Positions 37,981-53,042 of a stretch of 64,000 nt of DNA are shown here, one piece after another; the stretch's first letter is position 1; every line of letters begins with the position of its first letter. This DNA is from Prochilodus magdalenae. Its lineage: Eukaryota; Chordata; Actinopteri; Characiformes; Prochilodontidae. Below the pieces are notes generated by a model. That model saw only the letters and a program-made list of their open reading frames with translations. It had not been told where the DNA came from and made no database searches. The translations under genes were made by a program, and so were the position numbers. The stretch is from NCBI GenBank assembly GCA_024036415.1, contig JAMWET010003876.1, positions 233,501 to 297,500 on the forward strand, read 5' to 3'.

Positions 37981-40794
37981 TATATATAAATTCTTCATCG
38001 ACCTTGCAAATCATTAAACAAATGATGAAACAAGCGCTAACTGTAATCAATAATTACAGGCATGGCTCCACATACAATGATTCAACCAGCAAGGTAACAT
38101 TCTATTCAGCAATCAATTTAGCATATGTTGTACTTCTAAAAGTATTCATTCATGTACTATTAAATGCACTTATTGTCACACAGCTATTGAACCAGACACA
38201 CACAGCATGGCCACACACAGCATGAACTTCATAGAAAAGCACTACCAATAAAATCGGTAGCCATACATAAACAAGGTCAGCATGCCCAATACCAAGCGTT
38301 GGTTAGAGGCGTTCTTTGGAGTGATGGAGCACCATTCAATACCTTTGGGATGAGTTGTAGTGGTGTTTGTGGGCCAGGACTAATCATTTAACATCAGTCA
38401 TTTTCTACAGGTTGGATAAAGTAGAGACTCTTATGCAGCAAAAAGGGGACAGACTTTCTATTTATAGCCTTGATTTTAGAAGAAACTGTGAAGCAGCAGC
38501 TGTCTACAAGTAAGCACGTAACAAGGGCAAGGTGGAAAAGACTCACACAGCATAATGTTGCATAACTGGATGAGATTGGAATGAGTTGTTGACAGTGATG
38601 TTGACAGTAACCTAACGCTGCCATTCCAGAGTGATTACTAAAAATAAATTCATTGTGCAAGTCTGCTAGCGCATCTGCATGCAGTCTGGATGGTCTTGTA
38701 AACACTTGAGCAGGCCATTTGATGCCAGGATGCATGAACAAAAGAGCTGAAGACAATAAACCAGTCTGCTTTGTGCTTTGGAGTGCACTTTTTTTTTTCA
38801 AAAAGAAGCTACCAAGAACCACAGAAATGCCCCCAAGACACATACACACAAACACAGTCAAACACTGCTGCACTCTATGATCTAAACACATTGACACACT
38901 CGGCAAGAGACAGTCAACAGGTGCCCAGTGTGGCATACGAGAAATCCCACCTCCACTCTATACTGATCACATCCAGATGTAAACATACACTTACATCTAC
39001 ACACATAGACAAGAGTGGTGTCACTCTTGGAACATTCTATATGGTTTATTGTATAAAGTAGGTGTGTTAAAGTATATTCCATTTTCCTAAAGGGCCCATG
39101 ACAGTAAGAACTTTACTTTCACACACATTTACTCTCCAGTTCATGGAAGGCATTGTGGGAAATAAGGTGCAAAATCAGCTCGAAGTTCAAGTTCTGAATT
39201 CATGGTGCTTGTAATGTTACAATGGTGTTGTAATGTTAACTTATTTCCATTTTTCTAATATATCTGTACTATTTTCTCTACTCTCCATGCTAACTGGTCA
39301 GTCCTGATCATGGGTAATGTTTCCATAGGCATTTCCTAACCAGTCACAAGACTGATGTCTCTTGGTCCACCTACACATAACAGTTTTAGAGTCAGAAAAA
39401 CATTTAGAAACAGAGCATAACCAAAAGCTAGTAGGTTAGACCACCTAGATGTCTGTCACCCATTCATTCCTTTATCCATACTGAAACATTGTTCATATGT
39501 CCATTCTTTCATCCGTCTGCACATCTATTCAAGTATTAAAGTATTCTATGTTCATTTATCTGCACGTCTGTTTGTCCGTTTCTTCGCACGTTGCTTCGTT
39601 TCCAAACACTTGTGCATGTATTTTTACCCAGTAATCTTTATGTAAAAGCTGGATAATGACTGTAGTTCCGTTTGAGTGCTGGAGCAGGTTAGGAGGTTTG
39701 GACAGAGGGCTGTCAATCAAGCTGCATATTAGCCACGCCCACACAGTTACTGAATGTATCGTGTATCATTTACATCTTTTTGTCATTCAAATTTTGCTGA
39801 ATGGTATTGAATATAAGCCTTATGTTTAGTATCATACAGACGTTTTTAATACTTTACTCTGTTTCCCTGGAATTTTAAATTAAGCAAACTGTAATCACAC
39901 ATTCAAATATATGCAAATGTAATTTGACCCAAACTGTTGCAAATGACTGGATTAAAACCTATTAGGCCTATTGGAATTTAGCCCTGGCCACTCGTAACAA
40001 GGTCATAGGAGTGTTTCAGCCTGGACTACTTTTTAAACCAAGCGCAGTTTAAGGCAGCAAATTAGAACAGAAGTCATTTACATATACAAAAAAACTTGTT
40101 TAAATGAAAAGGAAAGAGAGGGTGGAAAATGGTCTTGTAAAAACGAATCAGGATTGTATTTGGTGTATAAAGCCACACGTGTGGACCTCAAGGGGAAAAA
40201 TAAAACACCAGAGAAATGTAGGATATGGGCGCTTCATGGTCTGGTTTACATGTAGGTGTGTGTGTCTGCATGTCTGAGTGGTGCGGCTACGGCGTGACGG
40301 ATGGGTTTTCTGTTCAGTCTGTGTGAGTTCTGGCATGTGTGACAGGTTGTATAGGAAAGTTAATGCACACCCCTGCTACATTAGTGCATGTATATGCAGG
40401 TGTCTCTTGGGCATATGCTGTCCAGCACACTTCACTCCACACTTCACACCCCCCTCCTCCGCCCTTTGCCCTGTAAAAGTTTCTGTGAGCCCAGTACACT
40501 GAGAAAATAGTACATTGAGTTTATATGATGTTAACGTGACATGAACAAAATCTCCTGTCAGTTATTTTAGGATCAAGTGTATCTATAACATCTCCTTAAC
40601 TGCAGAGAGAAAAATCAGAGCTCCACATAAATCTGTTTAAATTAGCACCTATAACTGGCTCACTTCTAACTGTAGCTTCCAAAAATTTGCTTAGCTCTTC
40701 TCAAACTCAGCACAACCATTCCATACCATATAATCAATAATCTGTAGAATCTAAATAGAATATGCAAATATCTATTTTCTATTTGTTCTTACAT

Positions 40795-41000
40795 CTACGG
40801 TATTTAGCTGACGCTCTTATCCAGAGCAACTTACAGGGTTAATCATATTACAGGTGGGCCAGTGCAGTGTTAGGAGTCTTGCCCAAGGACTGGTGTAGCA
40901 CAGCATAGTCACCCAGACCGGGAATCGAACCCCAGTCTCCCACATGGGACGGTAGCTTCCTGGTGAGTAGTGGTGTTATCTGTTGTGCCACACCAACCAC
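40795..41000. repeat. SINE-like fish interspersed repeat, copy 1
   Basis: It opens TATTTAGCTGACGCTCTTAT and CCAGAGCAACTTACAGGGTT, then GTCTTGCCCAAGGACTGGTG, CCCAGACCGGGAATCGAACC and GTTGTGCCACACCAACCA. The phrase family of GACGCTCTTATCCAGAGC and GGGAATCGAACC is very common in teleosts. A rearranged relative lies at 61915-62115. Confidence 0.65.
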
Positions 41001-42658
41001 AACTACTTGTTCTAATTCATTTGTACGAGTGGCAACATGCACACAAATGCATATATGTTTTTTTTTGAGATCTCACTGGATGATGCTGTTCTGAGACTGA
41101 AGTGGAATACAGAGTAAACATACACCAAGACTTGATTGACAACTCTCTCTTTACCACTCCTAGCCTGCCCAAGTATTTATACAGGAATCATTATCCAGCT
41201 TTTACGTGATGGAAATTTAAAAAAAAAATGGACGGTTGTGCAGACAGACATATCATGCATCCATGACGGATGAAGCATCACACAAATGAACAGGCAAACA
41301 GATGTGCAAATGGACAACAAAGCAATGTGAAAATGAAGAAACAGTCAAACGAATAATGTTGGTGACAGGTAGCTACAGACAGGTGGTCTAGTTTGCTTTT
41401 GGGTTAAGCTGGGTTTGAGGAGGTGGAGCCAGAGTTGTCAGCCTTGCGATTTGATTTGTAAATGCTTATCAGAGTGAACTTTGAAAAGAACTATGATAAA
41501 GCAATACTTATTAGACTTTGGGAAAACATACAGTGTACAGGTCTAATTCATTAAGAAGATACTAACATCATCCAAAGAATGATTTGCATCTCTGAACTCC
41601 CAAACAAAATAATTATCAAATATAAGACGTATGACATTATTTTCAGATGCATCCTGCCGACACATTTAAATTAGCTATTTTTCAGAGCAAATATGAAGAC
41701 ACTGCAGTGTTAAAAGAGAAACAAATTGAAGGCTTAGGCTTGCTCAGGCTGCTACTACTAACATATGGAGGCAGTTTCAGACAGTCGTGGTACACCTCCC
41801 AAGGACTGTCTGGAAAGATGAGTAGTATAATGCTTTGCACAGAAAACGTTTTTCCATTGAACACAACAGACAAACCTCATTTCTGATTAAATCACACAAG
41901 TAAAGGATTGGCCCTCATCTGCCTGATCAAAAGGTGGAAGACTGTGTACATTATGTACACACATATGCATTACAGAATGGCAGTTCATAAGCAACGTCTT
42001 TGTACAGACTTTGTATAAATAAACATGATTTTCCCCCGATGAAAACCAGATACAAATAACTACATATATAACTACTTATATATATATGCATGTATATTTA
42101 TAAATACAAGTATTTACCTAAGCAGTCAGTGTGTTTTATACTGGTAAAGTACCATATACCATTAAAATAAAAACAACTATACGTAAATGCACCAAAAAGA
42201 ATGTAAGTAATAAGGTATTCGTTTGCAAAACTAGGTATTGCATAATAACTATAAATAATATCTATAAATATCGAGTTACCATGAGAAAGAGATTGGAAAT
42301 GGTTAACCCCTTGTGACCAATGTAATAATTATTATGGTTTGTTTTTTTGTAACATAGAATATTTATTTCATAACAAATAAACACATACAGATAGAAACTG
42401 ATGAAACCAAAGATAAAAACATTGCAGGTGGTTCCTCATGAAGCTGCTTATGAGAATAATCACGGCTGTGTAAACCAAAAACCGAAAGCAATGGCTCAAA
42501 CTTACTTGGAAAAATCTTTGGTTCCATTAACTTGCATTAGAAGTAAAGTGTGTTTATTCTATGTCTGTACAGTTATTATTTGGAAATGCATATGCCATAT
42601 GTTTTGATGTTTATTAGGAATGCGTCAATTTGATTGGTACCCTTTTCACAGTATACTG

Positions 42659-42661
<3 letters not shown>

Positions 42662-42721
<60 letters not shown>
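42662..42721. repeat. (TA)n microsatellite, about 30 units
   Basis: An uninterrupted alternating TA run of about 60 bp, self-complementary and likely to extrude or to be unstable in length. Confidence 0.97.
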
Positions 42722-42723
<2 letters not shown>

Positions 42724-43569
42724 TGATTTACACTATACTATTATTAATTTCCATTGATGGGCAGGGCAGTGGATGATTCCCCCAATCATATGTCTCAGTA
42801 TGAAATACCTCTGGGAGTTTGTAAATAGCCTTAAAATTATAAATCTACAGAAAAGTGGGAAGACATTTCCGATGTCACACAGTAGAGTAAAGTATTTTGG
42901 TAAATAGCTATGTGGTAAACTAAATGTCAGTAAACATGTTTAATTGAGTCAGTTGTTGGCAGAATGACTTTTGAGCATGATTTAAACATACATATTTGAT
43001 CGCAGAGTACATATATCACAACCACAGAAGGAACCACATGACCCCGACATTCCAGCCTACAAAAGAGAACATTTGTCCTAAAAAGGATTCTCAGTTTAAC
43101 CCTTAGAGGTTCAGTTTGGTCCAAGGTGCACACTGTAACACTGGATATATTATAGTGAAAGCTTATTAAACTTTCATAGCTAGAATGCTGCTCTTTTATC
43201 TGCTGCTCATATCCAAATAAATGTGAAAAATGTAATAACGGTGGAACCGGTCCTACATCAACTATGGTCCTTTGAGCCACTTGATACACATGGGTTGTGA
43301 TCTTCACAGCACATTAATCTCAACGTGATGATTCCGAGCAATTAGCGTAAATGAACAGCAGAAGTGGAGTAAACAGTTATATCCTGTATCTTCTCTGGTA
43401 TGTGCGTGCTGCGTGCATGCGTGACACCCTTGATTTAGATGGGTTATATTATCACTATTGGCTCGCCACTTATGAAATTCTTGAAGATTTTTTTTTGCTG
43501 ACCCCAGAAAAAAAGCGCATCTTGGACTGCTCGATGGGCCACTCATCGCTTGACTGCGCAATGACAGGG

Positions 43570-43985
43570 GCTTTCCCACAGAAAGCCATAAAGACTCATT
43601 ACTTTTTATTAGTCCCAATTTTTCATTAAAATAAATTCCTTTCTGCAGAGGGAAAGAGGGGGCGGCTCACTTTTAATGAAAGCACTTGATTTATAGTATG
43701 TTATTGGTCGTTAGAAGAAACAGCCTAGAGGTGGGAGGATGCAGCAAGATCCAGAAACTGCAGGGAGAATTAAAAAAAAAGTGATGAAATGAAACATTCC
43801 CCTCTTCCCATCAAATCTGCATTGTGGTGAGCATCTAATTGTTTTCAAGGAACAGCCACATGCCCTTAGGAGAGCACGTAGGATTATATGCCTGTGATGC
43901 CTCAGGAAGAGGCTGCTCCACAGAGTTTACGTTTGCTGTCCTATAATGGATGCAAACATCATTAAGGGAAATTAAAAAAACCCAG
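43570..43985. promoter_or_regulatory. candidate conserved non-coding element
   Basis: A complex, non-repetitive stretch has several homeodomain-type AT cores (CTTTTAATGAAAG, TCATTAAGGGAAATT) and palindromic words (TGCCTCAGGAAGAGGC). It has no open frame or transposon signature. This is only a visual impression of enhancer-like composition. Confidence 0.2.
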
Positions 43986-45099
43986 CCTGTCTATCAAAGC
44001 AGATGTGAGGGAATGCAGTAATGTCCAGCAGGTGGTTAAGGTCACACAGTACAATGCATCATATGCACTCACTGACCTCGTTTTTTTCTTTGTCATTTTT
44101 TTCCATTCTCAGCCCTCGAGAAACACCATGTAAACAGGGTGACTGACTCAAATACCACTAATTAAGCGATTCAGTTTACAACCACGGCACCCACACGCAC
44201 ACACACGCACGTATACACATAACACTACATGAAGATAAACAGGATTATGTGGACGCCACAGTTGTTTCACAGTTGTCATTCCTCGAACTATGGAGTTTAT
44301 AGAACTCTAATTGTCATGAGTTGTATATTTACATGTGGTATAGAAAAGATAACAATTTTAAGAAGTAACCCAATAATTCTTGGTAATCTACACAGCTCAG
44401 TGTACTCCAAGGGGAGTCTGAGCCTCTGCCCTTTGACCTTAAGGCAGCTCATGTAATTTTGTGTTTGATGTTGGAGATGATGGAGGCTGATTTTGTTTTC
44501 TGTGAATGTTGTCATTGTGCTATGGCCAGTCAAATCATTATGCTCTTTGCCAAGCTCCGCCTTCTTTTCTCAGCCCTCCAACTGCTTAGCAACTTCTTCT
44601 TATCAACTATTGCTTTATTATCACTTTGTTGCAGGTCATTTCCAGCTTGCCAGTGTTTGGATTTAAAGCTCTAGTTGCGGTTAAAAGATGTAATTGGTGA
44701 TCTTTAAAGTTTCACATTTTCTACTCCCCCAAATCTAAATCAAATGTAAAAACACTGCTGTGGTCAGTTTCCTGCCAGTTTAGTACCTACAGTGCTGTGT
44801 TACAATATAGGCTGAAATAAGCCCTGTAAAAATGCCAAAGTAAATGTCTAACGTAACGGCAATGCATTGTGTCAGTATAGGTGAGACACAACAGGACCAT
44901 GTTTCATGCCTACTGTGGCCATGTGTCCTGTTGCCTATGATGGTTTAGGTTTATGTTTGCTGTGCTGTGTTTCCTCGTCTTTTCCCATCCCAGCAAATTT
45001 GATTTTAACTGTCATGTTGTCTTCTGCCTGCTGCTGCTAATGGTCTGCCTGCTGTGCTAATGTACTTTAGACCACAATTTTTAACCTAATTTGTTGAAT

Positions 45100-45397
45100 T
45101 TTGTTATCATGTCTTTGTACACCTCAGCTCTCTAATTCGTTGGGTATAATGTTTTCATTGTGTACATACTGTCTACTTGCACTACTCTTACAGTGCAAAC
45201 ATTCATTTGTAATGCGGCTCTTATACATTCATATATATGTATATAGATATGCTTATATGTGTATATATTTATTACTATGGCTCTTTATGTAAATAATACT
45301 GTACTTGCACTTCTGGTTAGATGCTAACTGCATTTCATTGGCTCTGTACCTGTACTCTGCACAATGACAATAAAGTTGAATCTAATCTCATCTAATA
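45100..45397 (+). mobile_element. non-LTR retrotransposon 3' end, second copy
   Basis: It shares with the 37.9 kb copy the run TTCTGGTTAGATGCTAACTG..CACAATGACAATAAAGTTGA, followed by a short TCTAATCTCATCTAAT tail. The remaining upstream part is AT-rich and diverged. Confidence 0.7.
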
Positions 45398-46481
45398 TGG
45401 AAAAGTCTGGGAAACACATGTCATCAAATCCTAATGATAGTTACTTCATTAACTCTCATAAAGATGATTCCTGTTAGCAACTATGACTCTGACTATGAAT
45501 CTGACAATAAAGGTAAGCCAAGGACAATAAACTGATGCCTATGACTAACAATGACTGGTGCCTTCTAATGGAATGTTGATGAAAGTAAAATACCGGTGAA
45601 TGTAAAAAACATGGGATTTGGTTCTAATGCCCTGCATGCACCTCTACGCCATATATGGATTTGGAAAGTGTCCAGTATATAGGCCAAAGGGTTATCTCTA
45701 AATGACCGTAAACAGTGTCTCAAGCACCAGGCAGCATGTAATTAACTATTTTTTGCAATCGCTTTCTGTGAGGTAGCTTACAGAGGCATGATATGCTTTG
45801 GATGTCTGGTTCTTATCACTGCTGCCAAAATGTTGAAAAATTCAGTGGAATTCACCACAATTTAGCTTTAACACTCAGACTGGAGTGATTTGTGTTTATT
45901 TGGTGAGGTAATGAGTTGATGTAGGTGTGTCTCTGGGGGACTGGCACACACACAGGCCTGCATACACTGCAGCACGGCGGGAGTAGCATTGTCTGCTTTG
46001 GCCTGCGCTGTAGTTGTACTCCAAAGGCCGTGATTAGGGGTTTGTCTGGGATCATTCAGGAGATCTGAGCTGAGTTTTACTCAAATGTTACATATTTAGG
46101 AATGCCCCTTGAGCAAAGTAACAGAAATCTGGAAGGATTAAGAGGATGATTCTAATGATATATTGGAAGAATCGTCTCTTTTTTCGCATTCAAATTGTCT
46201 GTGTGTGGGTGTGTGTGCGATTTCCTATTTGCCAGTGTTTATTCTCCATTATGTTTTTGCAAGCAAGGCATCTCTCTGTTGATTCAAAACAGAAAATTTG
46301 TGTTTGTATGTGTGTGTGTGTGCACGTATGTGTGTGTGTCTGGTGTGGGTTGCTCTTAAGTGATTTGTAATGATATGCTGTTCTGTCTGTACAATGTGTA
46401 TTTGTGCTCGAGTGAGACATAAGGAACATACTCTCATTAAGTTAAAAGGACAGCCTTCAACCACAAAGTGCATGTTTCAGT

Positions 46482-46521
<40 letters not shown>
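46482..46521. repeat. (CA)n microsatellite
   Basis: About 19 CA units. A separate TG-rich tract lies at 46307-46340. Confidence 0.95.
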
Positions 46522-46523
<2 letters not shown>

Positions 46524-48373
46524 AGGCTTGTTTTGATGCAACGTGAGGACATGGGTCACATATTATAAGCTCACTGGACAAAACATTAGTCACATGGATT
46601 ACTTCTTTTCTAATACTTGGCTAAGCGTCCATGTCCTTCTACAACGGCATCAGTCTTGTCAGATCAGGATTACACCAGTCTCCTGAGACAGTTCCTGTCC
46701 ATACTGGCCCAATTGATTAAGAACAGATTGCAGATTCAGATTGCTAGAGTCAATGTGTGCCTGTTTCAGTTTTTCACCTGCTGTTTCAGATTGTGAATTG
46801 GGATTGAGGTTTCGTAATACTATTGGATGTTCAAAGTGTTCCAGTGTTCCATCATGCCTGTTAAACAGTCCTGTACAGACACCCACAGTCATCCTAGATG
46901 GTGAAAGTGTCAATGTTGTGCTCATCTTGGACATGAAACTAAAGTTTGTAGAAGAGTGCATTAAAATGGACAGGGACTATCTGTTGAAATCTTTCCCTGA
47001 CAGATGGAGACCCTCATAGTTTTCTACATCTTTAGAAAACATAATGATTTCTGGGAACTAAAATATGGAGTTTAGTTTACTTGTAGTTTGCTTGTATTTA
47101 AACTTCACAGTTCTGGATGTAAAAAAGTGCTAACAAGAATCCTATAAAGGCACTAGCAATAAGTTAGCATTATTTTTTTTACTTGTGCTGAGTTTTGAGA
47201 TGTACACTTTAAAGGCCCAGGTCTAATTGTCATGGTTCACCTCTGCAACTTGACTGGATTTACTCTATGTACAATTGTATGCTTATTAGATTATAATCAT
47301 GAAATGATGCATGTGACTGATGTATATACAGTACTACATTTATTTGTAGTTATTTCCAGGTTTAACTAATTAATCTTAACTTCATTAAATAAAACAATAC
47401 AGTGCTAAAGGAATTTAACACACCTGGGGGATCAAAGAGAAATCTACAACAAAACTTTGCTCTTCTAACCAGCTTACAAAAAAAAAATATTTTTTTTCTT
47501 TTTACTGCATGTTTGTACATGTTACAGTTACTTATTTAATTATAAGAAGTGCTAAGATAATATCTAAACCAATCCTCCATTTTAATAATTATTTATTTTA
47601 TCATAGAATCTGAAAAGAACAGCTGCCATTTATATTGTGGTGAATTTATTAAAAATCTTTAAAGGTAAAAGTTAGCATTTTTAAGGTTTTTGTGGTTTTA
47701 ATTATTTCTTATCATATGAGTATCAGAAGATTGTTTCTTAGACTGATTTTAAGACTAGTCCTAGACTATACAGCATCTCCACTAGAGATTTCCCGCTGAA
47801 AAAAAAAAGTTTTATATTAAGTATTTAGATGTAATCCTTTACCAGTATATAGGGTCTATGGTTTTCAGGACAGGGATTAAGTTTAGTCCTGAACCACTTA
47901 GCATTCTCAATAGAGAAACACTGGTGGAAGGAACTTTCAGGACTAGACTTAATCCCTGCATAGGAAATCTGCCCAATATGTAATACAAATGTTGTAAACA
48001 TTTCTGAAACCAAAAAGAAATGTTTTTGGCCTTTTACTTGAAAGTGGAACATGTAGCTGTAGTAAAAAGCACTTCAAGACTATTTAAAAAAATTAAAAGG
48101 TCAGGGCTATTTGTTGGTGTTGATGTTGGAGGTTATCAGTGTTTTTGTTTTTAGATTTCTTAAACAATCAGGACTTTTTACCTAGAACACATACAAAAAC
48201 AAAAACAGACACACACTCTCTCTTGCGAGCACACACACACGCACACACACTGAAATTTGTGGCCGCTGACCATGAATGGCTGCAAATGGCAAATGCACAG
48301 ACACACAAAAAGAAACGGCATCCCTGCTGTCTCTCAATATAAACTGTGCACAGGGAGAGAGAATGGGAGAAAC

Positions 48374-48379
<6 letters not shown>

Positions 48380-48442
<63 letters not shown>
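48380..48442. repeat. (GA)n microsatellite
   Basis: About 31 GA units with pure purine on the plus strand, following a CA-rich stretch at 48210-48250. Confidence 0.97.
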
Positions 48443-48445
<3 letters not shown>

Positions 48446-51400
48446 ATAAAAAGCAAGGAATTTGGATGAGGAACATTATATTAAAGGCAAAGTGAAAGGT
48501 TGTGTGTAGTGCAGGCATAACCAAGGAAGTTTTCCCAGAGCAAAATTATTTCTCACCACGCATATGTCCTCTATACACATCAGCACACAAGCATTTCTAC
48601 ATGCACCAGTGCATAGGATATTAATCAGCTGAGAAGTTTTTTGTACATAATAATTTTAAAAGAAAAGCATTAAGCAAGATGGTTCAAATAAAAACAAACA
48701 GTGTCAGTGAGCAGAATGCAAAAGATACAGCTGACCCCAAAGACAGGGTTAATTGTAACAAAAGTTACCAAAAGTCCCTGACAACTCTGGTAAATGACTG
48801 CAAATGCAAATTCAAAACAGTCCAGTACAGTGTTTTAAACAGATGAGTTTCCAACTGCATTGCCTGAAAATGTATCAACATAAATACAGCTAGTAAAAAC
48901 ATATTGTGTCAATTGCTGGCAAATCAATGTTTTAGCCTGACTAGCTCTTACTGTAGTTTACATGCTTTTTTAACATTGCAACATTACAGACACAGACAGA
49001 GTCTTAAAAAATGATAAAATTGTGAATTTTGCAACTTAAACACACAACTTAGTGAAATAAAACAACTGTGATAAAACAATTGAACACAAATGTATGGCAC
49101 AGCTAAATATATTTAATATTTGAATGTGTTTGTCTGCAAATTTACAGATGATGATGTTATAGAAATACAAAAAAGTGACTCATTTAATTTTTGTTTAGTT
49201 GCCTAAAATATCAATGTTATAATTTACTTTGCATTAGTTTGCTTGCCATCTCTGCCATAGCAAACTCATTTTAAAAGATTAGATTTCTGACATAATGGAT
49301 TGCATTGACTTGATACATAAGTTACATGATTTGTGGACTGAAATTTAAAATAGTGTTGATGTGCTGTATTTCATGTGAAGATGATGCACATTTGAATCAG
49401 GTTGAATAAAGTGCATTGCATCATTGTTTCATTGTACATTGTAACTAAAGTGACGTGAATGGACTGGTGTCTACTTCCACTCCCATTGATTATATTGATG
49501 ATGAGCTTTGCCTGGCAGGGCTCCCGTATGATTTCATGTGACGAGAGACTGCCTGAATCAGGCGTGTGTGTGAGCACGTCATATGGGGTGACACGCATCG
49601 CATGGTCTCCGGGGATCAGGAGATGGGATTGTCCAATGAGAGAGACGTTAAAGAAACATGCAATGTGTCAATCGAGCTACGTCAGAAAAAGCACGTAAGC
49701 GCAACCCCCAAGCCCCCCTCTTTACTGCTAGTAAAGGGTTGATTAATTTTTGAGTGGGACTGGCCAGAGGTGATTTGTCTTCTGGCCAAGCTTTGATAAG
49801 AACTTTGAAATTTGCATTGTATTGCATTGACAGTATTGTAATAAAAATGATGATTATAAGACTGTATAACAACAACCTCTGAAAATTGTCAAACAAGCAA
49901 ATTGTAAGCCAGAAGATGTAATAGACGTAATGAGTCTGGCATTGCTGAAAGAGCAGAATAAACTGTTGGACATAATGTTGCTGCTATATTGCTCACAGGT
50001 CACAGGTCACAGCTTCTAAAGGCTTAAATAACAATTGCTGCAATGCAAAAGATTGACAGTGCGATTGTGAAGAACAGACATTAAATATCCCATCTAATGC
50101 AATTGCACTGGTTAAACATCCTATATTGGTAAATGATCAGCACCAACCAGCACCTCACCCCAGCACTCCATCTGCCCGTCAGCTCAGGTGTCAATTACCT
50201 AGTAATCTTCCTTCTTTCAAATTTTGTTAAACATATTAACAAAATACCAAATTGTGGATCCAGAATTTTGAGGAAAATCAATTTTGAGGCTGAGTGTAAT
50301 GTCCATCCTTATTAAATGTTGTGATTTATGTATCAGCTCACTTAACATTAGAGTTTGTTGGACTATAGACTACATGCACTTTCAATGCCAAGGTGGATAT
50401 ATGTGTATGCATCCATTTCCACTTTGTTGATGATAAAATACATTCATACATCATTAGAAAAGAGCATAAAGAATAACAAAAAAAGAAAAAAGAATAAAAA
50501 CTACCCCAATACAAGCCATCTGATGTTGTGGTCTTAACTGGCTATTACTAAATGACCTGCAAATGCACGGACATATTTTATATATATATATTCATTCATA
50601 ACAGACACGCCTAAAACATAAAGATGCTAAACATTTCACAAAAATTCTTTACAAGGCTGGACACAAACACACACACACACCAATACACACTTAAGTGCAC
50701 ACACACACACATACACATACACAAAGAGCTACAGGCCCTGGGTCAACTGATGTGGCTTAAGTTCAAGCACCCCACAGCATGTGTGTGTGTGGTGCTCCAG
50801 CAATATCGTCTGCAGCACTGGGTGATGAAAGCTTTACTGCTCACTCTTGACCTTTGAACTCTTAGCACTCTCTCCCTCTGACCCCACCTTGTGTCACACA
50901 CACAATTAACACTCGCACACACAAACACAGCAGGGCTGCTTAAACTCACATCACATTAGATGACCATCCCCCTTCACCTTCTCCACCTTTCCACTATAAA
51001 GTGACTGCTTGCAGTGACCATCATGACCTGAACTCTTAGAAGAACCCTTAGATTTATTACTCATTCACTACTTAAATGCAGTTGCTAAGGTTGTCAAACA
51101 ATCTGAAAAATTTATCTCAACTAATTGCAATACTTTGTGCAGTTTTGATGTTATTTGCTCTGCTTGATGCTAAAACACTTTTATTAATATCTGAGACGGA
51201 ACTTCATGTTTTTTTTATCAAAACCATGAATCATGCAGGGTGTGAATGTACATAAGGGGCAGAAGGACTCCCAAACAGTGCAAGTGCTGTCATCAGTAGA
51301 CTGCTTGTTCCCCAGTGATGCTAGAGCCATCCATGACTGGGAGCTTAAGAGGGCACAGTTGGCCTCATTCTTTCTGGGTGGGAAGAATGACCCTCCCTCT

Positions 51401-51640
51401 CCCCAAAACTCATCGCTGTCCAGCTGTCCTATGACGCTGCATTAGCAGAGCTGCATATGACTCACAGTGAGCATGTGCTAGCCTTTAGCCTCCTATCATT
51501 GGTGATATCATGTGATTTGGAGGAGATAGCTAGAGTGTGGAATAAAAAAAACGAACAAACTGGAGAAAGTGTCAAAAAACAGAAAAGAAAAAAAAGAGTA
51601 GAGGTAAACATAGGTCCCAAATTTCATGGCAGTGGCTGGA

Positions 51641-52330
51641 AACACAATCCCAATTCCAAAAAAGTTGGAACAGCAAATGGAATGCCAATGACAACAGAAC
51701 GCGATGATTAATTGAGTGTGTTTTAAATTGAGAATGGTACAAACCTACAAAGATTATAGCTTATGAACATCATGCCTGCGACACACTGTAAAGATGTTGG
51801 GATAGACGTGTGTTTAGTACTGTTACATTACCTTTCCTTAACAACACTTTTACTGTAAGCAACTGTAAGCACCTCTGAATAAGCAGCTATGATGTGGTAA
51901 GGTGACTTGGTGTTGTACTGTTGAAAGAAGCATGGACAGCCATAGTACAATATTAGCTTGCATTTGTGGAAGCAGTGATGGGCGGTGTTTTATGTGAGCC
52001 GTGTTTCAATCATATCCTTCACAGAAACATGCCAGTTTTAATGCAGTGCCATCTGAGGGGTTAAAGGTCACAGGTATTCACTGTGGGTTTCAGACATTTC
52101 TTTACACAAAATTATTTCTTTAAAATTCTCTGCCTTTCCTGGATGCTCTTTTAATATCCGATTAGACTACATCTCCTATTGCTCCTGTCTCAACCTTTTT
52201 GGAACATGTTGCAAGCATCAATTTTAGAAAACCAATAAAGTTGGGAAGGTAAAACTGTATATAAGAAGTCAGATATAGGTCAAACTGTAGGTAGGATTTT
52301 CCCTATCATCCCAACTTTTGGTGAATTGTG
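51641..52330. mobile_element. non-autonomous DNA element of the AATTCCAAAAAAGTTGG type
   Basis: The left end is CCCAATTCCAAAAAAGTTGG and the right end CATCCCAACTTTTGGTGAAT, approximately inverted. The interior holds CAACCTTTTTGGAACATGTT and AACCAATAAAGTTGGGAAG. This element type is abundant in teleosts. A fragment of the same end lies at 60250-60345. It is non-coding. Confidence 0.65.
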
Positions 52331-52675
52331 TTATTAATGCAATCTGCTTTTCAAAAACTGTATCTGAATGTGAGGCCTATGTCATCAGGCATCAGGGTGG
52401 AACTAAAGATGGATGGAAGGGTGGCATAAACATGGAAAAAAAGATTTATGCAAAACATATGAACTGTATGAATTATATAAATGTCTATATACATTAGGTG
52501 GACTTTTTCATTCTTTTGAAAACACTGTAACACATGTCACAGGGTTCATGTGAGGTGATGATGTTGATGATTCTTACAATAGAAACAATCTACATGCCAA
52601 GATTGTTGAACATGTACATTATTTCCACACCAAAAAACAAATCTACATTAAACTAAGCAAACACAGGAGTGAGTA

Positions 52676-53042
<367 letters not shown>

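Larger units (their letters stand above)
37981..51640. other. upstream intergenic region, no gene found
   Basis: No exon with splice context or a conserved protein was recognised. It contains the microsatellites and repeat copies listed, plus an internal-looking piece of the MITE family at 42385-42560 (weak). The 92- and 100-codon overlapping opposite frames at 46659-47019 have no recognisable family. Confidence 0.65.
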
